DNA of 64,000 bases from Paracoccaceae bacterium. GTDB lineage: Bacteria > Pseudomonadota > Alphaproteobacteria > Rhodobacterales > Rhodobacteraceae. Location: assembly GCA_014654775.1 (NCBI GenBank), contig JACVZW010000087.1:80552-144551 (forward strand). Reading direction: 5' to 3'. Every line of letters begins with the position of its first letter. Position 1 is the first letter of the stretch. A program made the position numbers and the translations under genes. The notes beneath the pieces were generated by a model, which had not been told where the DNA came from, made no database searches, and saw only the letters and a list, made by a program, of their open reading frames with translations. This document shows, piece after piece, positions 9,008-19,121 of the stretch.

Positions 9008-10279
9008 TCCGCAGGGTCCAAATCCGACAGCACGGCCTCTAGCGTATCGATCAGCACCTTCAGGTGTTCCTCGCCGAAAGGCATCGGAGGGCGGATCTTC
9101 AGCGTGTTGCGGTGTCGCCCGAGTTTCGAAAGCAAAACCCCCCGCGCCCGCAACTCGTTCACCACCCGGTCGGCATAGGCTGGGGCCGGGGTCTTTGCAT
9201 CCCGGTCCAGCACGAATTCCACGCCAAAGACCATCCCGCTTTCCCGCACATCGCCGATCACCGGATGGCGTCTGGCAAGGTCACCCAACCGCGCGGCGGC
9301 CAAGGCTCCGATGCGGCGGGCATTTTCTTGCAAGCCCTGCGCCTGCACCTCTTCCAAGACCGCCATCGCCACGGCGCAGGATACGGGGTTCCCCCCAAAA
9401 GTGTTGAAATAACGGAAGGCCGTGCGGAAGCGCGCCATCACCTCTTCGCTCGTGACTACGCCAGCCACCGGATGACCGTTCCCCATCGGCTTGCCCAGCG
9501 TGACCACATCCGGCACCACACCCTGCCGCTGATGCGCCCAAAAATGGCTGCCCGACCGGCCAAACCCCGACTGCACCTCGTCGCAGATCAAAAGACCGCC
9601 CGCCCGCCGGGCGACCTCGGCTGCGGGTTGCAGCCATCCTTCCCGTTGGGCCGGAAACCCTTCGTTCAAGAACAGCGGGCAGACGATCAGCGCCGCGAAC
9701 CCCACTCCCGACCGTTCCAGATCGGCAACGGCCAATTCGACGGCTGCGGCAAAACGCTGCCCATCGGGATCAAGGATGCGATAGCTGTCGGGAGCCTCTA
9801 CGTGCCGGATCAGCCCGCCGAGGCCGAAACCCACCTCCGGCACGTTGCTGCGCGATAGGTGGCTCACCAGCGCGGTATTGCCGTGATAGGTGGCATCCGT
9901 CGCAACGATCCCCCGCTTGCCCGTCACCGCCTCCGCCATCCTGAGCGCGATGTCATTCGCCTCCGATCCCGTGCAGGTCAGGATCGCCGTCTTCAGCGGA
10001 TCGGCGAAGGTCGCTGTTAAGCGCTCCACATAGTCAAGGATGCCCTCGTGCAGATAGCGCGTATGGGTGTTCAAGGTGCCTGCCTGACGGAACAGCGCCT
10101 CCACCACCCTTGGGTTGCAATGGCCCACATGGGCAACGTTGTTGTAGCAATCCAGATAGCGCCGCCCCTCGGCATCCCAAAGCCAGACCCCTTCGCCCCG
10201 CACCAGATGCACCGGATCGTCGTAGAAGGTCGACATATTCGGCCCCAGAAGCGCCCGCCGCCGTGCCATCAGATCGGTC
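9004..10279 (-). CDS. Class-III PLP enzyme of the ETNPPL/PHYKPL (O-phospho-amine phospho-lyase) type
   Basis: YLDCYNNVAHVGHCNPRVVEA, NTHTRYLHEGILDYVERL, VTLGKPMGNGHPVAGVVT resemble recalled human AGXT2L1/ETNPPL; start at MTDLMARR. Confidence 0.82.
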
Positions 10280-10297
10280 ATAAGCGGCCTGTCCTTT

Positions 10298-11098
10298 CTA
10301 TCGGAATGCCACGCCGACATGGCCGAACGGGCCGAAATCGGCTTCGATCCGGCTGCCCGACGGCGCTTCCACTGGTCGGATGAAGCTTCCTGACAACAGC
10401 ACCTCGCCCGCCGCGATCCCTTGCCCGTAGCGCGCCAGCCGATGCACCAGCCACAGGATGCCCGTCACCGGATCGTCCAACACGCCTGCGCCCAATCCCG
10501 TCTCTTCCACAACCCCGTCTCGCTTTAGGATCGCCCCTACCCAGCGCAGGTCGACCGCCTCTACGCCATGCTGCGCTGCACCCAGCACGATGCCCGCATT
10601 CGCCGCATTATCGCTGACCGTGTCGGTGATGATCCGTGCGCGGCCCGTTTCTGGATCGATACGCCGGATGCGCGTGTCGAGGATTTCGAGCGCAGGAGAG
10701 ACATAATCGGTCGCGGCCAGCACATCAGCCCGCGTGACTGCGGTTCCCGCCAGTGGCGCCTTCATGACGAAGGCGATCTCGGCCTCCACCCTAGGCTGGA
10801 TGAACCGCCCCTCCGGTATCGCCGCCTCGTCGGGAAACAGCATGTCATCCAGTAGAACGCCAGAATCCGGGGTGTCGATCCCCAGCGCCTGCTGCATCGC
10901 GCGGCTTGTCAGTCCGATCTTCCAGCCGATCCGCCGCGCGCCCGCCGCTTCCTTCATGGCAACGAACGCCGCTTGGACGGCATAGGCCTCATCCAGTGTC
11001 ATCCCTTCATGCGCCAGCGACAGAAGCCCGCATTGAACGCCCGTCACTTCCGCCTCGCGCAATTCCCGTGCGGCTGCCTCGATCTCGTCCGGCGTCAT
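10298..11098 (-). CDS. hpaH: 2-oxo-hept-4-ene-1,7-dioate hydratase
   Basis: 2-keto-4-pentenoate hydratase family (YAVQAAFVAMKEAAGARRIGWKIGLTSRAMQQALGI); operon context. Confidence 0.85.
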   Translation of the reverse strand: MTPDEIEAAARELREAEVTGVQCGLLSLAHEGMTLDEAYAVQAAFVAMKEAAGARRIGWKIGLTSRAMQQALGIDTPDSGVLLDDMLFPDEAAIPEGRFIQPRVEAEIAFVMKAPLAGTAVTRADVLAATDYVSPALEILDTRIRRIDPETGRARIITDTVSDNAANAGIVLGAAQHGVEAVDLRWVGAILKRDGVVEETGLGAGVLDDPVTGILWLVHRLARYGQGIAAGEVLLSGSFIRPVEAPSGSRIEADFGPFGHVGVAFR

Positions 11099-11970
11099 TC
11101 GTCGGCCACCCCATTGCGCAAGAGTCCGATACCCTCAGCCTCCACCTCCACCACATCGCCGGGGCGTAGCCAAACCGGCGGGTCGAAGCGCGCCCCTGCC
11201 CCGGTGGGTGTGCCGGTCACGATGATGTCGCCCGGCACCAGCGTGGTGAAGGTGCTGACATAAGCGATCTGCCGTGCCACGGGGAACAGCATCCGACCTG
11301 TCCTGTCCGCCTGCCGGACCTCACCGTTCACCCGTGTGGTCAAGGCAACGTCCAATATCTGCGCAGGATCACGGAAGGGCACCAGCCCCGGCCCCATCGC
11401 CCCAGACCGATCCCAGTTCTTTCCTTGCGTCACGTTGAACTTCGCATGGCGCACCCAGTCGCGGATCGTGCCCTCATTGCACAGGGTCAGCGCCGCGATG
11501 TGGCCCAGCGCCTCGGCCTCTGGAATGCGCCGCCCGCCCTTGCCGATCACGACAGCAATCTCGCCCTCATAGTCGAGCTGCGCGCTTTCCGGCGGGCGGA
11601 TCAGCGGCGCGCCATGCCCGGTGAAGCTGCGCGGGAAGCGCACGAAAAGCGACATTTTGGCGGGTGCCTCCTGCCCGTCGCGGTATTCGGCATTGCGGTC
11701 AGGGAAATTCACGCCGACGCAGATGATCTTTTCGGGGTCGCGGATCGGGATGTCGTAGGTGAACTTGTCCGGCCCATGCGTCACCGACCGCCCCTGCCCC
11801 GCTGCAAGCACTCTGTCGATCCCGCCTGCTGCGATCACCTCACGCAAGCCCGGCCATTGCGGAAAGTCAGGCGACAGGGCAATCACGCCATCCGCTTGTG
11901 CCACACCCCAGAAGGCACGGCCATCTGCCGTGAAACTCACCAACATGCTGCGCTCTGGGTTTCTTGTCAT
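11095..11970 (-). CDS. hpaG: Fumarylacetoacetate hydrolase family isomerase/decarboxylase (HpaG-like)
   Basis: FAH fold motifs (IICVGVNFPDRNAEY, LDYEGEIAVVIGKGGR, TGTPTGAGARFDPPVWL) in hpa context. Confidence 0.78.
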   Translation of the reverse strand: MTRNPERSMLVSFTADGRAFWGVAQADGVIALSPDFPQWPGLREVIAAGGIDRVLAAGQGRSVTHGPDKFTYDIPIRDPEKIICVGVNFPDRNAEYRDGQEAPAKMSLFVRFPRSFTGHGAPLIRPPESAQLDYEGEIAVVIGKGGRRIPEAEALGHIAALTLCNEGTIRDWVRHAKFNVTQGKNWDRSGAMGPGLVPFRDPAQILDVALTTRVNGEVRQADRTGRMLFPVARQIAYVSTFTTLVPGDIIVTGTPTGAGARFDPPVWLRPGDVVEVEAEGIGLLRNGVADE

Positions 11971-12947
11971 GGTGCGACGATGGGCTGGGCCTTCAGGTCG
12001 CTCTCACGCAAGGTAGACCCTTCGAAGATCGACCCGAGTTCGAACCATGTCCGCGGCGCAGGGGCGCCCCACAGCGTCTGGCGCTGCGGATCTTTCAGAT
12101 CCCACTTGATCGGTTCCAGATCGGGATCGGTGGTTTGATAGTCAGAACAGTAGATTTCCGTCCGGTGCCCGTCGCGGTCGCGGATGTAAAGAAAGAAGGC
12201 GTTGGAAATCCCGTGCCGCCCCGGTCCCCTTTCGATGTTCGACAGGTAACCAGAGGTGGACATAAGGTCGAGCAAGTCGATGATGTTCAGCGGCGTTGGC
12301 ACCCAGAAGGCCACGTGATGCAAACGCGGTCCCTTGCCGTTGGTAAAGGCCACGTCATGCACGCCCCCCTTGCGATGCATCCACGCGGCCCATGTCCGCC
12401 CCGTCTCTTCATCCGCCGTGTATTCCGTCAGGCGGAACCCCATCGCGCCATAGAAGACCACCGCCTTGTCCACATCAGGGGAGAAAAGATTGAAGTGATC
12501 GATCCTGAGCGGCTTCACCCCGCGATAGAGCGCGTATTTCTGGTGGATCGGCGGCAGGCGGTCCATCCGGGCGTAGAATTCCAGAGGCACATCCCAAGGA
12601 TCGCGCGTGGCCAGCACGCGCCCCATGAAGGGCCGCTCCACCCAGGCCACCGGCAGGCCCTGCCCCGCGAACCATGCGGCGGCCTTGTCCAGATCCTCGT
12701 CCGACCACAGCTTGAAGCCAAGGCTTCCTATCGACGCCTCGTTCGCCTGCCGTAAGATCAGGCAGTGATGCCCCCGCTCCTCCATCGCGCGCAGATAGAT
12801 TGTGTCGGGTTCGTCATGCGTGACCTGCAAGCCCAAAACATCGACGTAATAGGTGCGGCTCCACGCCAGATCGGTGACGCGAAGTTCCGCATGGCTGAGG
12901 CGCACGATGTTGAAGGGCGGGTTCAGGTTCGGCGACGGGATGGGCAT
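11967..12947 (-). CDS. hpaD: 3,4-dihydroxyphenylacetate 2,3-dioxygenase (VOC-type extradiol)
   Basis: MPIPSPNLNPPFNIVRLSHAELRVTDLAWSRTYYVDVLGL, two VOC modules, RDGHRTEIY. Confidence 0.88.
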   Translation of the reverse strand: MPIPSPNLNPPFNIVRLSHAELRVTDLAWSRTYYVDVLGLQVTHDEPDTIYLRAMEERGHHCLILRQANEASIGSLGFKLWSDEDLDKAAAWFAGQGLPVAWVERPFMGRVLATRDPWDVPLEFYARMDRLPPIHQKYALYRGVKPLRIDHFNLFSPDVDKAVVFYGAMGFRLTEYTADEETGRTWAAWMHRKGGVHDVAFTNGKGPRLHHVAFWVPTPLNIIDLLDLMSTSGYLSNIERGPGRHGISNAFFLYIRDRDGHRTEIYCSDYQTTDPDLEPIKWDLKDPQRQTLWGAPAPRTWFELGSIFEGSTLRESDLKAQPIVAP

Positions 12948-12993
12948 ATTAGCTCCTTTCGTCACTGCGCGACGGTCAGGGGAAGGATAGGTA

Positions 12994-14499
12994 TCACAGC
13001 CCCAGCCTCTGCATCTTGTGACGGCCAAGCGCAAAGGCCGTATTCTTCGTCTCCATGTAGAAGTCGAAGGACCAGTCCCCGCCATCGCGCCCGATACCAG
13101 AGGCTTTCACCCCACCAAACGGCGTGGGCAGATGGCGGACATTCTCGGAATTCACCCAGATCATGCCAGCCTCTAGTCCTTCGCTGAAACGCAGGGCGCG
13201 GGTCAGATCATTGGTCCAGACATAGCCCGTCAGGCCATAGGCCACGCCATTGGCAATCCCCAAGGCCTCCGCGTCATCACGAAAGCGCAAAGAGGTCAGG
13301 AAGGGCCCAAACACCTCTTCCTGCGCGATCCGCATTTCGGGGCGCGCATCGGTGAACAGCGTGGGCCGCATGAAGCAGCCCGTCTCCCCCACGCGCCCGC
13401 CCCCTGCAGCAAGTGTCGCGCCCTCGGCCTGCCCGATGGCCACGTAGCCCGCCACCTTGTCGAAATGCGTCTGGTGGATCAGGGGCCCGACCTCGGTTGT
13501 GGGGTCCAGCGGATGGCCCACCCGGATGCGGTTCACCCGTTCGATCAGCCGCGCGTGGAAGGCCTCCGCGATGGTCTCCTGCACCAAAAGGCGCGAAGAT
13601 GACGTGCAGCGCTCTCCGTTCAGCGAATAGATCATGAAGATCACGGCATCCAGCGCGCGCTCCAGATCGGCATCCTCGAACACCACCACAGGGTTCTTTC
13701 CGCCCAGTTCGAAATGGACACGTTTCAACGTGTCCGCCCCCTGCTTCATGATCGCGCTGCCCGTTCGAGACTCGCCGACAAAGGCGATGGCCTTGATGTC
13801 GGGATGTTCGGTCAGCGCCTTGCCCGCACCTTCGCCCATTCCGTTGACAAGGTTCAGAACACCAGGGGGCAGCCCCGCCTCATGGCAAATCTCGGCCAGA
13901 AGCCGCGCCGTCAACGGGCTGAACTCCGCTGGTTTGTGCACGACCGTGCAGCCTGCGGCCAGCGCGGGCGCGATCTTCCATGTGGACAGCATGAAGGGCG
14001 TGTTCCATGGCGTGATCACCCCCACGGGGCCGATGGGATGGCGGCTGGTGATGTTCAGATGATCGGGCGACGGCAAGCTCTGCCCATCCCGTGCGCCGGG
14101 GGCGAGATCGGCGAAGAAGCGGAAATTCTCGGCCCCCCGCAGCGCCGCCTTCGACATGAAGCGCCACGCCTGCCCGGTATCCCAGCATTCGCACAGCGCA
14201 ATCTCCTCGGCCCGCGCCTCGATCAAATCGGCAATGCGGTGCAGCACCGCCTTCCGCTCCGCCCCCGGCATCGCGGCCCAGGCCGGAAAGGCCGCCTTGG
14301 CCGCACGTGCCGCACGGTCCACCGTTGCCGCAGTCCCGAGCGCCACCTGCGCAATGAGGCTGTCATCGACCGGGGATCGTGTCTCGAACCACCCCTCACC
14401 CGCCTCATCCTGCCCGCCGATCAGGTTCAGGATGCCGCCTCTACGGAACCGCGCCAGATGATCCTCTAGCCGGGCCAGATGCGTGGCGAGATCGGTCAT
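12994..14499 (-). CDS. hpaE: 5-carboxymethyl-2-hydroxymuconate semialdehyde dehydrogenase
   Basis: ALDH motifs (TPWNTPFMLSTWKIAPALAAGCTVVHK, FELGGKNPVVVFEDADL, LNGERCTSSSR) beside hpaD/hpaF; start MTDLATHLARLEDHL. Confidence 0.9.
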   Translation of the reverse strand: MTDLATHLARLEDHLARFRRGGILNLIGGQDEAGEGWFETRSPVDDSLIAQVALGTAATVDRAARAAKAAFPAWAAMPGAERKAVLHRIADLIEARAEEIALCECWDTGQAWRFMSKAALRGAENFRFFADLAPGARDGQSLPSPDHLNITSRHPIGPVGVITPWNTPFMLSTWKIAPALAAGCTVVHKPAEFSPLTARLLAEICHEAGLPPGVLNLVNGMGEGAGKALTEHPDIKAIAFVGESRTGSAIMKQGADTLKRVHFELGGKNPVVVFEDADLERALDAVIFMIYSLNGERCTSSSRLLVQETIAEAFHARLIERVNRIRVGHPLDPTTEVGPLIHQTHFDKVAGYVAIGQAEGATLAAGGGRVGETGCFMRPTLFTDARPEMRIAQEEVFGPFLTSLRFRDDAEALGIANGVAYGLTGYVWTNDLTRALRFSEGLEAGMIWVNSENVRHLPTPFGGVKASGIGRDGGDWSFDFYMETKNTAFALGRHKMQRLGL

Positions 14500-14888
14500 G
14501 ATGGCTCTCCCGGCAGATAGCGGCGGATGGAGGATGTCTTGGGCGACAGCGCAGGGTCGATATCCCTCATCTCGAAGCTCAGAAGGAGGGAGGACGTCGC
14601 CAGAACCTCGGCACAGAACGCCTCGGCGGCGGCAAAGATACTCTGAGTTGCCTGAAGCTTGGCCTCGGCCTCGCGCCCGCCCCGCAGGCGGAGCGAGATG
14701 TCGAGGAAGGCATGGTCCGGATTTCCATCCGCAATCACCACATGTGTGCATGCCGTGGCACGCACGCGAATACCCGCCAAGGGCAGGATGCCCGTCGCCA
14801 CCGCTGCATCCCGCAGCACGGCGCAAAGCGCAGCCATATCCAGCCGGCTTTCCAGATTGGCGGAATAGTCGATCTGGATATGCGGCAT
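14496..14888 (-). CDS. hpaF: 5-carboxymethyl-2-hydroxymuconate delta-isomerase
   Basis: PHIQIDYSANLESRLDMAALC, CHMI family; 4-bp overlap with hpaE. Confidence 0.88.
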   Translation of the reverse strand: MPHIQIDYSANLESRLDMAALCAVLRDAAVATGILPLAGIRVRATACTHVVIADGNPDHAFLDISLRLRGGREAEAKLQATQSIFAAAEAFCAEVLATSSLLLSFEMRDIDPALSPKTSSIRRYLPGEPS

Positions 14889-14892
14889 CACC

Positions 14893-16131
14893 TTACCCTT
14901 TCGGCAGAAGACCCGATGCGACCCAGCCGTCCACCACCGTCAGAGCCGCCTCGGTAAAGGCCGCATCGTTGATATGGGCCCCGATCTCGATCAGCCGGAC
15001 ATTGGTGGGACAGGCTTTGCGCACCTCGTCAAGGAATTCGGCCAAACCCGCCGCATCATGCAACGGCCCACCCGCACGGTCCCATTCGTTGCCGCCCTCT
15101 AGCGGCAGCAGGAACACCGTCTCTCCTTTGGCCGCAGCCAACTTCTCCATCACCGCCCGCGCCACCATCCGCCGCTGTGGGCCGTCCAGCACGACCGAGG
15201 ACAGAAGACGGTTGTGTGCATGGCTTGGGTTGTCAGAAAATCGGTCTGGCAAGGGGTTCCAGCCCACGTAATCGATCAGGTCATAACAGCCGATGGACAC
15301 GGCCTGCGGCACCCCCCGCACCCCTGCCGCCGTCAGGCGGTCCGGCCCCGCGCTGATCGCGGACCCGAACAGGTGGTTGCCCACCTCTTGCGGCGCGAAA
15401 TCGAGAACCGCTGCGAAAGCACCCGCCGCCGCTAGGCTCTCGAAAGCCCGCCCGCCCATCCCCGTGGCATGGAACACTGCCACCTCAAAGCCCCGCGCCT
15501 CCAGCGCGGGCTTCAGGTCGACCATGTAGCGTAGCACGGTCTTGCCGAAGCTGGTCATACCGATCAACGGGCGGTCTCGCCGGGGCAGTTCCACCGCCCG
15601 CGCCGCCCCAAGCACCGCCCCCGCCGCCTGAGACAGCGATGCCTTGCAGATGGAGTTGAGGCCGTACAGCCCCCCCGCCCAGAGGATCATCTGGATATCG
15701 GCAGGCAGCCGCTCCGGCGGGATCATGGGCGAGAAGCTGACAGTGGAGACGACGTATTTCGGCACCCCCAAGGGCAGCGCAGAACAGAGGTCCAGCGCGA
15801 GATCGGTGCCCATCGTGCCGCCCAAGACCACCACGCCGTGAATCTGCCCCTCGGCCTGCAGCCGTGCCGCGATCCGGGCCGACCCCCGCGCCATAATCTG
15901 CATGGCGACATTCTCATCCTCGGCCGCGATGGCCTCGGCGATGCTCGCCCCCGCCGCTTCGGCCACCTGATGCTTGGAGATGTCGCAGGGCGCGGAGGGA
16001 TCGCCCAGCACCGATACGTCCATCGTCATCACCCGCCCGCCCTGTGCCCGGATGACGTCCGCCATGTAGCCCAATTCGTCGTTCTTCGTGTCCCATGTTC
16101 CGGCGACAAGAATGGTGCGTTCGTCAGTCAT
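14893..16131 (-). CDS. Tm-1-like ATP-binding domain (UPF0261) protein
   Basis: TILVAGTWDTKNDELGYMADVIRAQGG ... VVLGGTMGTDLALDLCSALPLGVPKYVVSTVS. Confidence 0.9.
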   Translation of the reverse strand: MTDERTILVAGTWDTKNDELGYMADVIRAQGGRVMTMDVSVLGDPSAPCDISKHQVAEAAGASIAEAIAAEDENVAMQIMARGSARIAARLQAEGQIHGVVVLGGTMGTDLALDLCSALPLGVPKYVVSTVSFSPMIPPERLPADIQMILWAGGLYGLNSICKASLSQAAGAVLGAARAVELPRRDRPLIGMTSFGKTVLRYMVDLKPALEARGFEVAVFHATGMGGRAFESLAAAGAFAAVLDFAPQEVGNHLFGSAISAGPDRLTAAGVRGVPQAVSIGCYDLIDYVGWNPLPDRFSDNPSHAHNRLLSSVVLDGPQRRMVARAVMEKLAAAKGETVFLLPLEGGNEWDRAGGPLHDAAGLAEFLDEVRKACPTNVRLIEIGAHINDAAFTEAALTVVDGWVASGLLPKG

Positions 16132-17618
16132 TACAGTTGGATCCATGCCGTCTTGAGGTCGGTGTACTTTTCCAGCGCGTGCAGCGACTTGTCGGCCCCG
16201 TTGCCCGACTGTTTCGCCCCAGCCAAGGGCACGGTCACATCCGCGCCGCCATAGGTGTTCACATGCACCACACCCGCGCGGATGCCCCGCACCATGCGAT
16301 GCGCCCGGCCAAGGTTCGCCGTCCACACCCCGGCCGCCAGACCGTAATCGGTGGCATTGGCCAGATGCAGCGCCTCCGCCTCCGTCTCAAACGTCGTCAC
16401 GGCCAGCACTGGCCCGAACACCTCTTCGCAGAAAAGCCGCTGGGTCGGTGCGACCCGCGCCACGATGGCTGGGTCCATGTAAAATCCCCCCGTCTCGGTC
16501 AGGATGCGCTCCCCGCCACGCAGCACCTCGGCCCCCTGCTCGCGCGCCTCGGTCACGAAGCGCAGATTGCCCTCCAACTGCGCCAGCGAATTCACCGCTC
16601 CCACGTGCGTGCTAAGGTTCAAGGGATTGCCCACCTGCAGCGCTGCTGTCGCCTGCACCAAAGCCTCCAGAAAGGCCTCCTGCACCGACGCCTCAACGAG
16701 AAGCCGCGACCCCGCCACGCAGACCTGCCCCGCGTTGCGAAAGATCGCCATCGCCGCCGCTTTCGCCGCCGCCCCCAGATCGGGCGCATCGGCAAAGACG
16801 ATGTTGGGCGACTTGCCCCCGAGTTCCAGATAGCAGCGCTTCAGGTTCGACCGCGCGGAATACTCCAAGAGCCGCCGCCCCGTCGCCCCCGATCCGGTGA
16901 AGACCAGCACATCCACATCCGGCGACAGCGCCAACGCCTCGCCCGTCACCCGCCCCGGCCCGGTGACCACGTTGAACACCCCCGGCGGCACACCAGCCTC
17001 CAGCGCCAGTTCTGCCAGCCGGATCAGCGTCAGCGACGCCGTCTCCGCCGGTTTCAGCACGACGGAATTCCCCATCGCCAGCGCGGGCGCCACCTTCCAC
17101 GCCCCGATCATCAAGGGGAAGTTCCATGGAACGATGGCCCCCACCACCCCCACGGGTTCGCGGTGGATGAGCGCCAGCACATTGCCCGCCGTAGGTGCAA
17201 CCTCGCCATAGACCTTGTCGATGGCCTCGGCATAATAGCGGAAGGTCCCCGCCGCGCTGCCCGGTTCGGCCTTCAGCGCCATCGAAATTTCGGTCCCGTT
17301 GTCGCGCACGCCCAGAACGGCCAGTTCCACCGCATGCGCTTCGATCAAGTCGGCCAGCCGGTGCAGCACTTTCTTGCGCTCAGCCGGCGCACGCGTCGCC
17401 CAGCGCCCGTCGTCAAAAGCCGCCCGCGCTGCCGAACAAGCCCGGGCGACATCCGCCGCACTGGCCCCGGCCAATTCCGTGAGCTGCGCCCCGTCAATGG
17501 GTGACAAGACGGGGACAGGCTCCCCCTGCCCCTCCACCCAATCGCCGCCGATCAGCAGGCGCTGACGCGGAATCGGCTTGGCCGCCAGTCGGTCTATGGT
17601 CGCTTGGTCAAGTATCAT
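16131..17618 (-). CDS. Aldehyde dehydrogenase
   Basis: VPWNFPLMIGAWKVAPALAMGNSVVLKPAE, LELGGKSPNIVFADAPDL, GQVCVAGSR. Confidence 0.95.
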   Translation of the reverse strand: MILDQATIDRLAAKPIPRQRLLIGGDWVEGQGEPVPVLSPIDGAQLTELAGASAADVARACSAARAAFDDGRWATRAPAERKKVLHRLADLIEAHAVELAVLGVRDNGTEISMALKAEPGSAAGTFRYYAEAIDKVYGEVAPTAGNVLALIHREPVGVVGAIVPWNFPLMIGAWKVAPALAMGNSVVLKPAETASLTLIRLAELALEAGVPPGVFNVVTGPGRVTGEALALSPDVDVLVFTGSGATGRRLLEYSARSNLKRCYLELGGKSPNIVFADAPDLGAAAKAAAMAIFRNAGQVCVAGSRLLVEASVQEAFLEALVQATAALQVGNPLNLSTHVGAVNSLAQLEGNLRFVTEAREQGAEVLRGGERILTETGGFYMDPAIVARVAPTQRLFCEEVFGPVLAVTTFETEAEALHLANATDYGLAAGVWTANLGRAHRMVRGIRAGVVHVNTYGGADVTVPLAGAKQSGNGADKSLHALEKYTDLKTAWIQL

Positions 17619-19110
17619 TGATCTGCCAGTCCTCGCGCGGGCGGCGTGCCTTCAGCGCCCCTCTTATGGTGAAGAACAAAAGCAGGCACAGCCCTGCCAA
17701 CATGATGGCCGAGATGGGCCGCGTCACGAAGATCGACATGTCGCCCGCGGCGCCCCCTACCGCCTGACGGAAGCGGTTCTCAAGGATCGGCCCCATCACC
17801 ACGCCAAGTAGGATGGGCGTTAACGGCCAGCGGTGGCTGCGCAGGATGTATCCCAGCACTGCAAAGCCCATCGCCAGCCCGACATCCGAGAAATTGTAGT
17901 TCGATGCATAGGTCCCGATCAGCGACAGCGTCAGGATCGCCACGCCAAGGAAGCGCTTGTTGATCAACGCCGCTCGCGCGATTGTGTTGGTGGCCACCAG
18001 CAGGAACAGGATGATGACGATGTTCATCGCCAGAAGCGTCCAGTAAAGCCCCGCCACGAATTCCGGCCGGTTCAGGAACAGGTCCGGCCCCGGGATCACG
18101 TTATGCACGAGAAAGACCGCCAGCATCATCGCGGTCAGTTCCTCGCCCGGAATGCCCAGCGCCAGCATGGGGATCAGCGCGGCAGGTGGCACCGCATTGT
18201 TCGTGGCCTCGGACACGATGATGCCTTCCGGCGCCCCCTTGCCGAACAGATGCCCCTCCTTCGACAGCTTTCGCGCCCAGACATAGTTCACCTGCTGGGC
18301 CAGAAACTCGCCCACCCCCGGCATGATCCCGCAGATGATGCCGAAGATCGACGAACCGAACAGTGTAACTTTGTAGCGAAAGATCTCGAAGAACCCCGCG
18401 AAGAAATGCCCGTTAAGTTGCACGGTCTGCCGCGTCGTGTCGCGCCCCGTCAGTTGGATCAGCGCCTCCGACATGGCGAAAAGCCCGATAACCATCGGCA
18501 CCAGCGGGATGCCCTGGATCAGCCAGCTTTGCCCGAAACTGTAGCGCTGCGTGGAATAGGCCGTCTCGATCCCCACCGTGGCGAGGAACAGGCCGAAGGC
18601 CAGCGCGGCCGTGGCCTCCACGCGCCGCCCGCCATGACCGATGATCACAAGGACCAGCGCCGCGAAAGCGAGCATGGCAAACTCCGCCGACCCGAAGTTC
18701 TTGGCGACCTCCGCCAAGGGCTTGGTCAGAAGCATCAGAGCCAGCACGGCCAGAACACCGCCCACGAAGGACGACGAATATGCAAGGCTCATCGCACGCC
18801 GCGCCTCGCCCCTGTCGACAAAGGGCTTTGCCTCAAGCGCCGTCAGCACCGCCACAGGGCTGCCTGGCGTATTGATCATCACCGCCGGGATCGCCGACCC
18901 GTAGGCCGATCCGCAATAGACGCCCAGCAGCAGCGTCATCCCTGTCAGCGGGTCCATCGAGAATGTGGTGGGCAGCAGGATCGAGATCGTTACCGCCGCC
19001 CCAGCCCCCGGAATGGCCCCAACGATCACGCCAAGGATCGCGCCGATACACATGGTCATGAAGACCGTGGGATCGGTCAGCTGCTGCAAGCCCAGAAGGA
19101 TGAAATCCAT
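17608..19110 (-). CDS. tctA: Tripartite tricarboxylate transporter permease, TctA family
   Basis: GAIPGAGAAVTISILLPTTF, MTLLLGVYCGSAYGSAIPAVMINTPGSP. Confidence 0.94.
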   Translation of the reverse strand: MDFILLGLQQLTDPTVFMTMCIGAILGVIVGAIPGAGAAVTISILLPTTFSMDPLTGMTLLLGVYCGSAYGSAIPAVMINTPGSPVAVLTALEAKPFVDRGEARRAMSLAYSSSFVGGVLAVLALMLLTKPLAEVAKNFGSAEFAMLAFAALVLVIIGHGGRRVEATAALAFGLFLATVGIETAYSTQRYSFGQSWLIQGIPLVPMVIGLFAMSEALIQLTGRDTTRQTVQLNGHFFAGFFEIFRYKVTLFGSSIFGIICGIMPGVGEFLAQQVNYVWARKLSKEGHLFGKGAPEGIIVSEATNNAVPPAALIPMLALGIPGEELTAMMLAVFLVHNVIPGPDLFLNRPEFVAGLYWTLLAMNIVIILFLLVATNTIARAALINKRFLGVAILTLSLIGTYASNYNFSDVGLAMGFAVLGYILRSHRWPLTPILLGVVMGPILENRFRQAVGGAAGDMSIFVTRPISAIMLAGLCLLLFFTIRGALKARRPREDWQINDT

Positions 19111-19121
19111 CGCCGCGCCTT

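Noticed and set aside
16095-17504. 469-aa + strand ORF
   Set aside because: Antisense shadow of the aldehyde dehydrogenase at 16131-17618.
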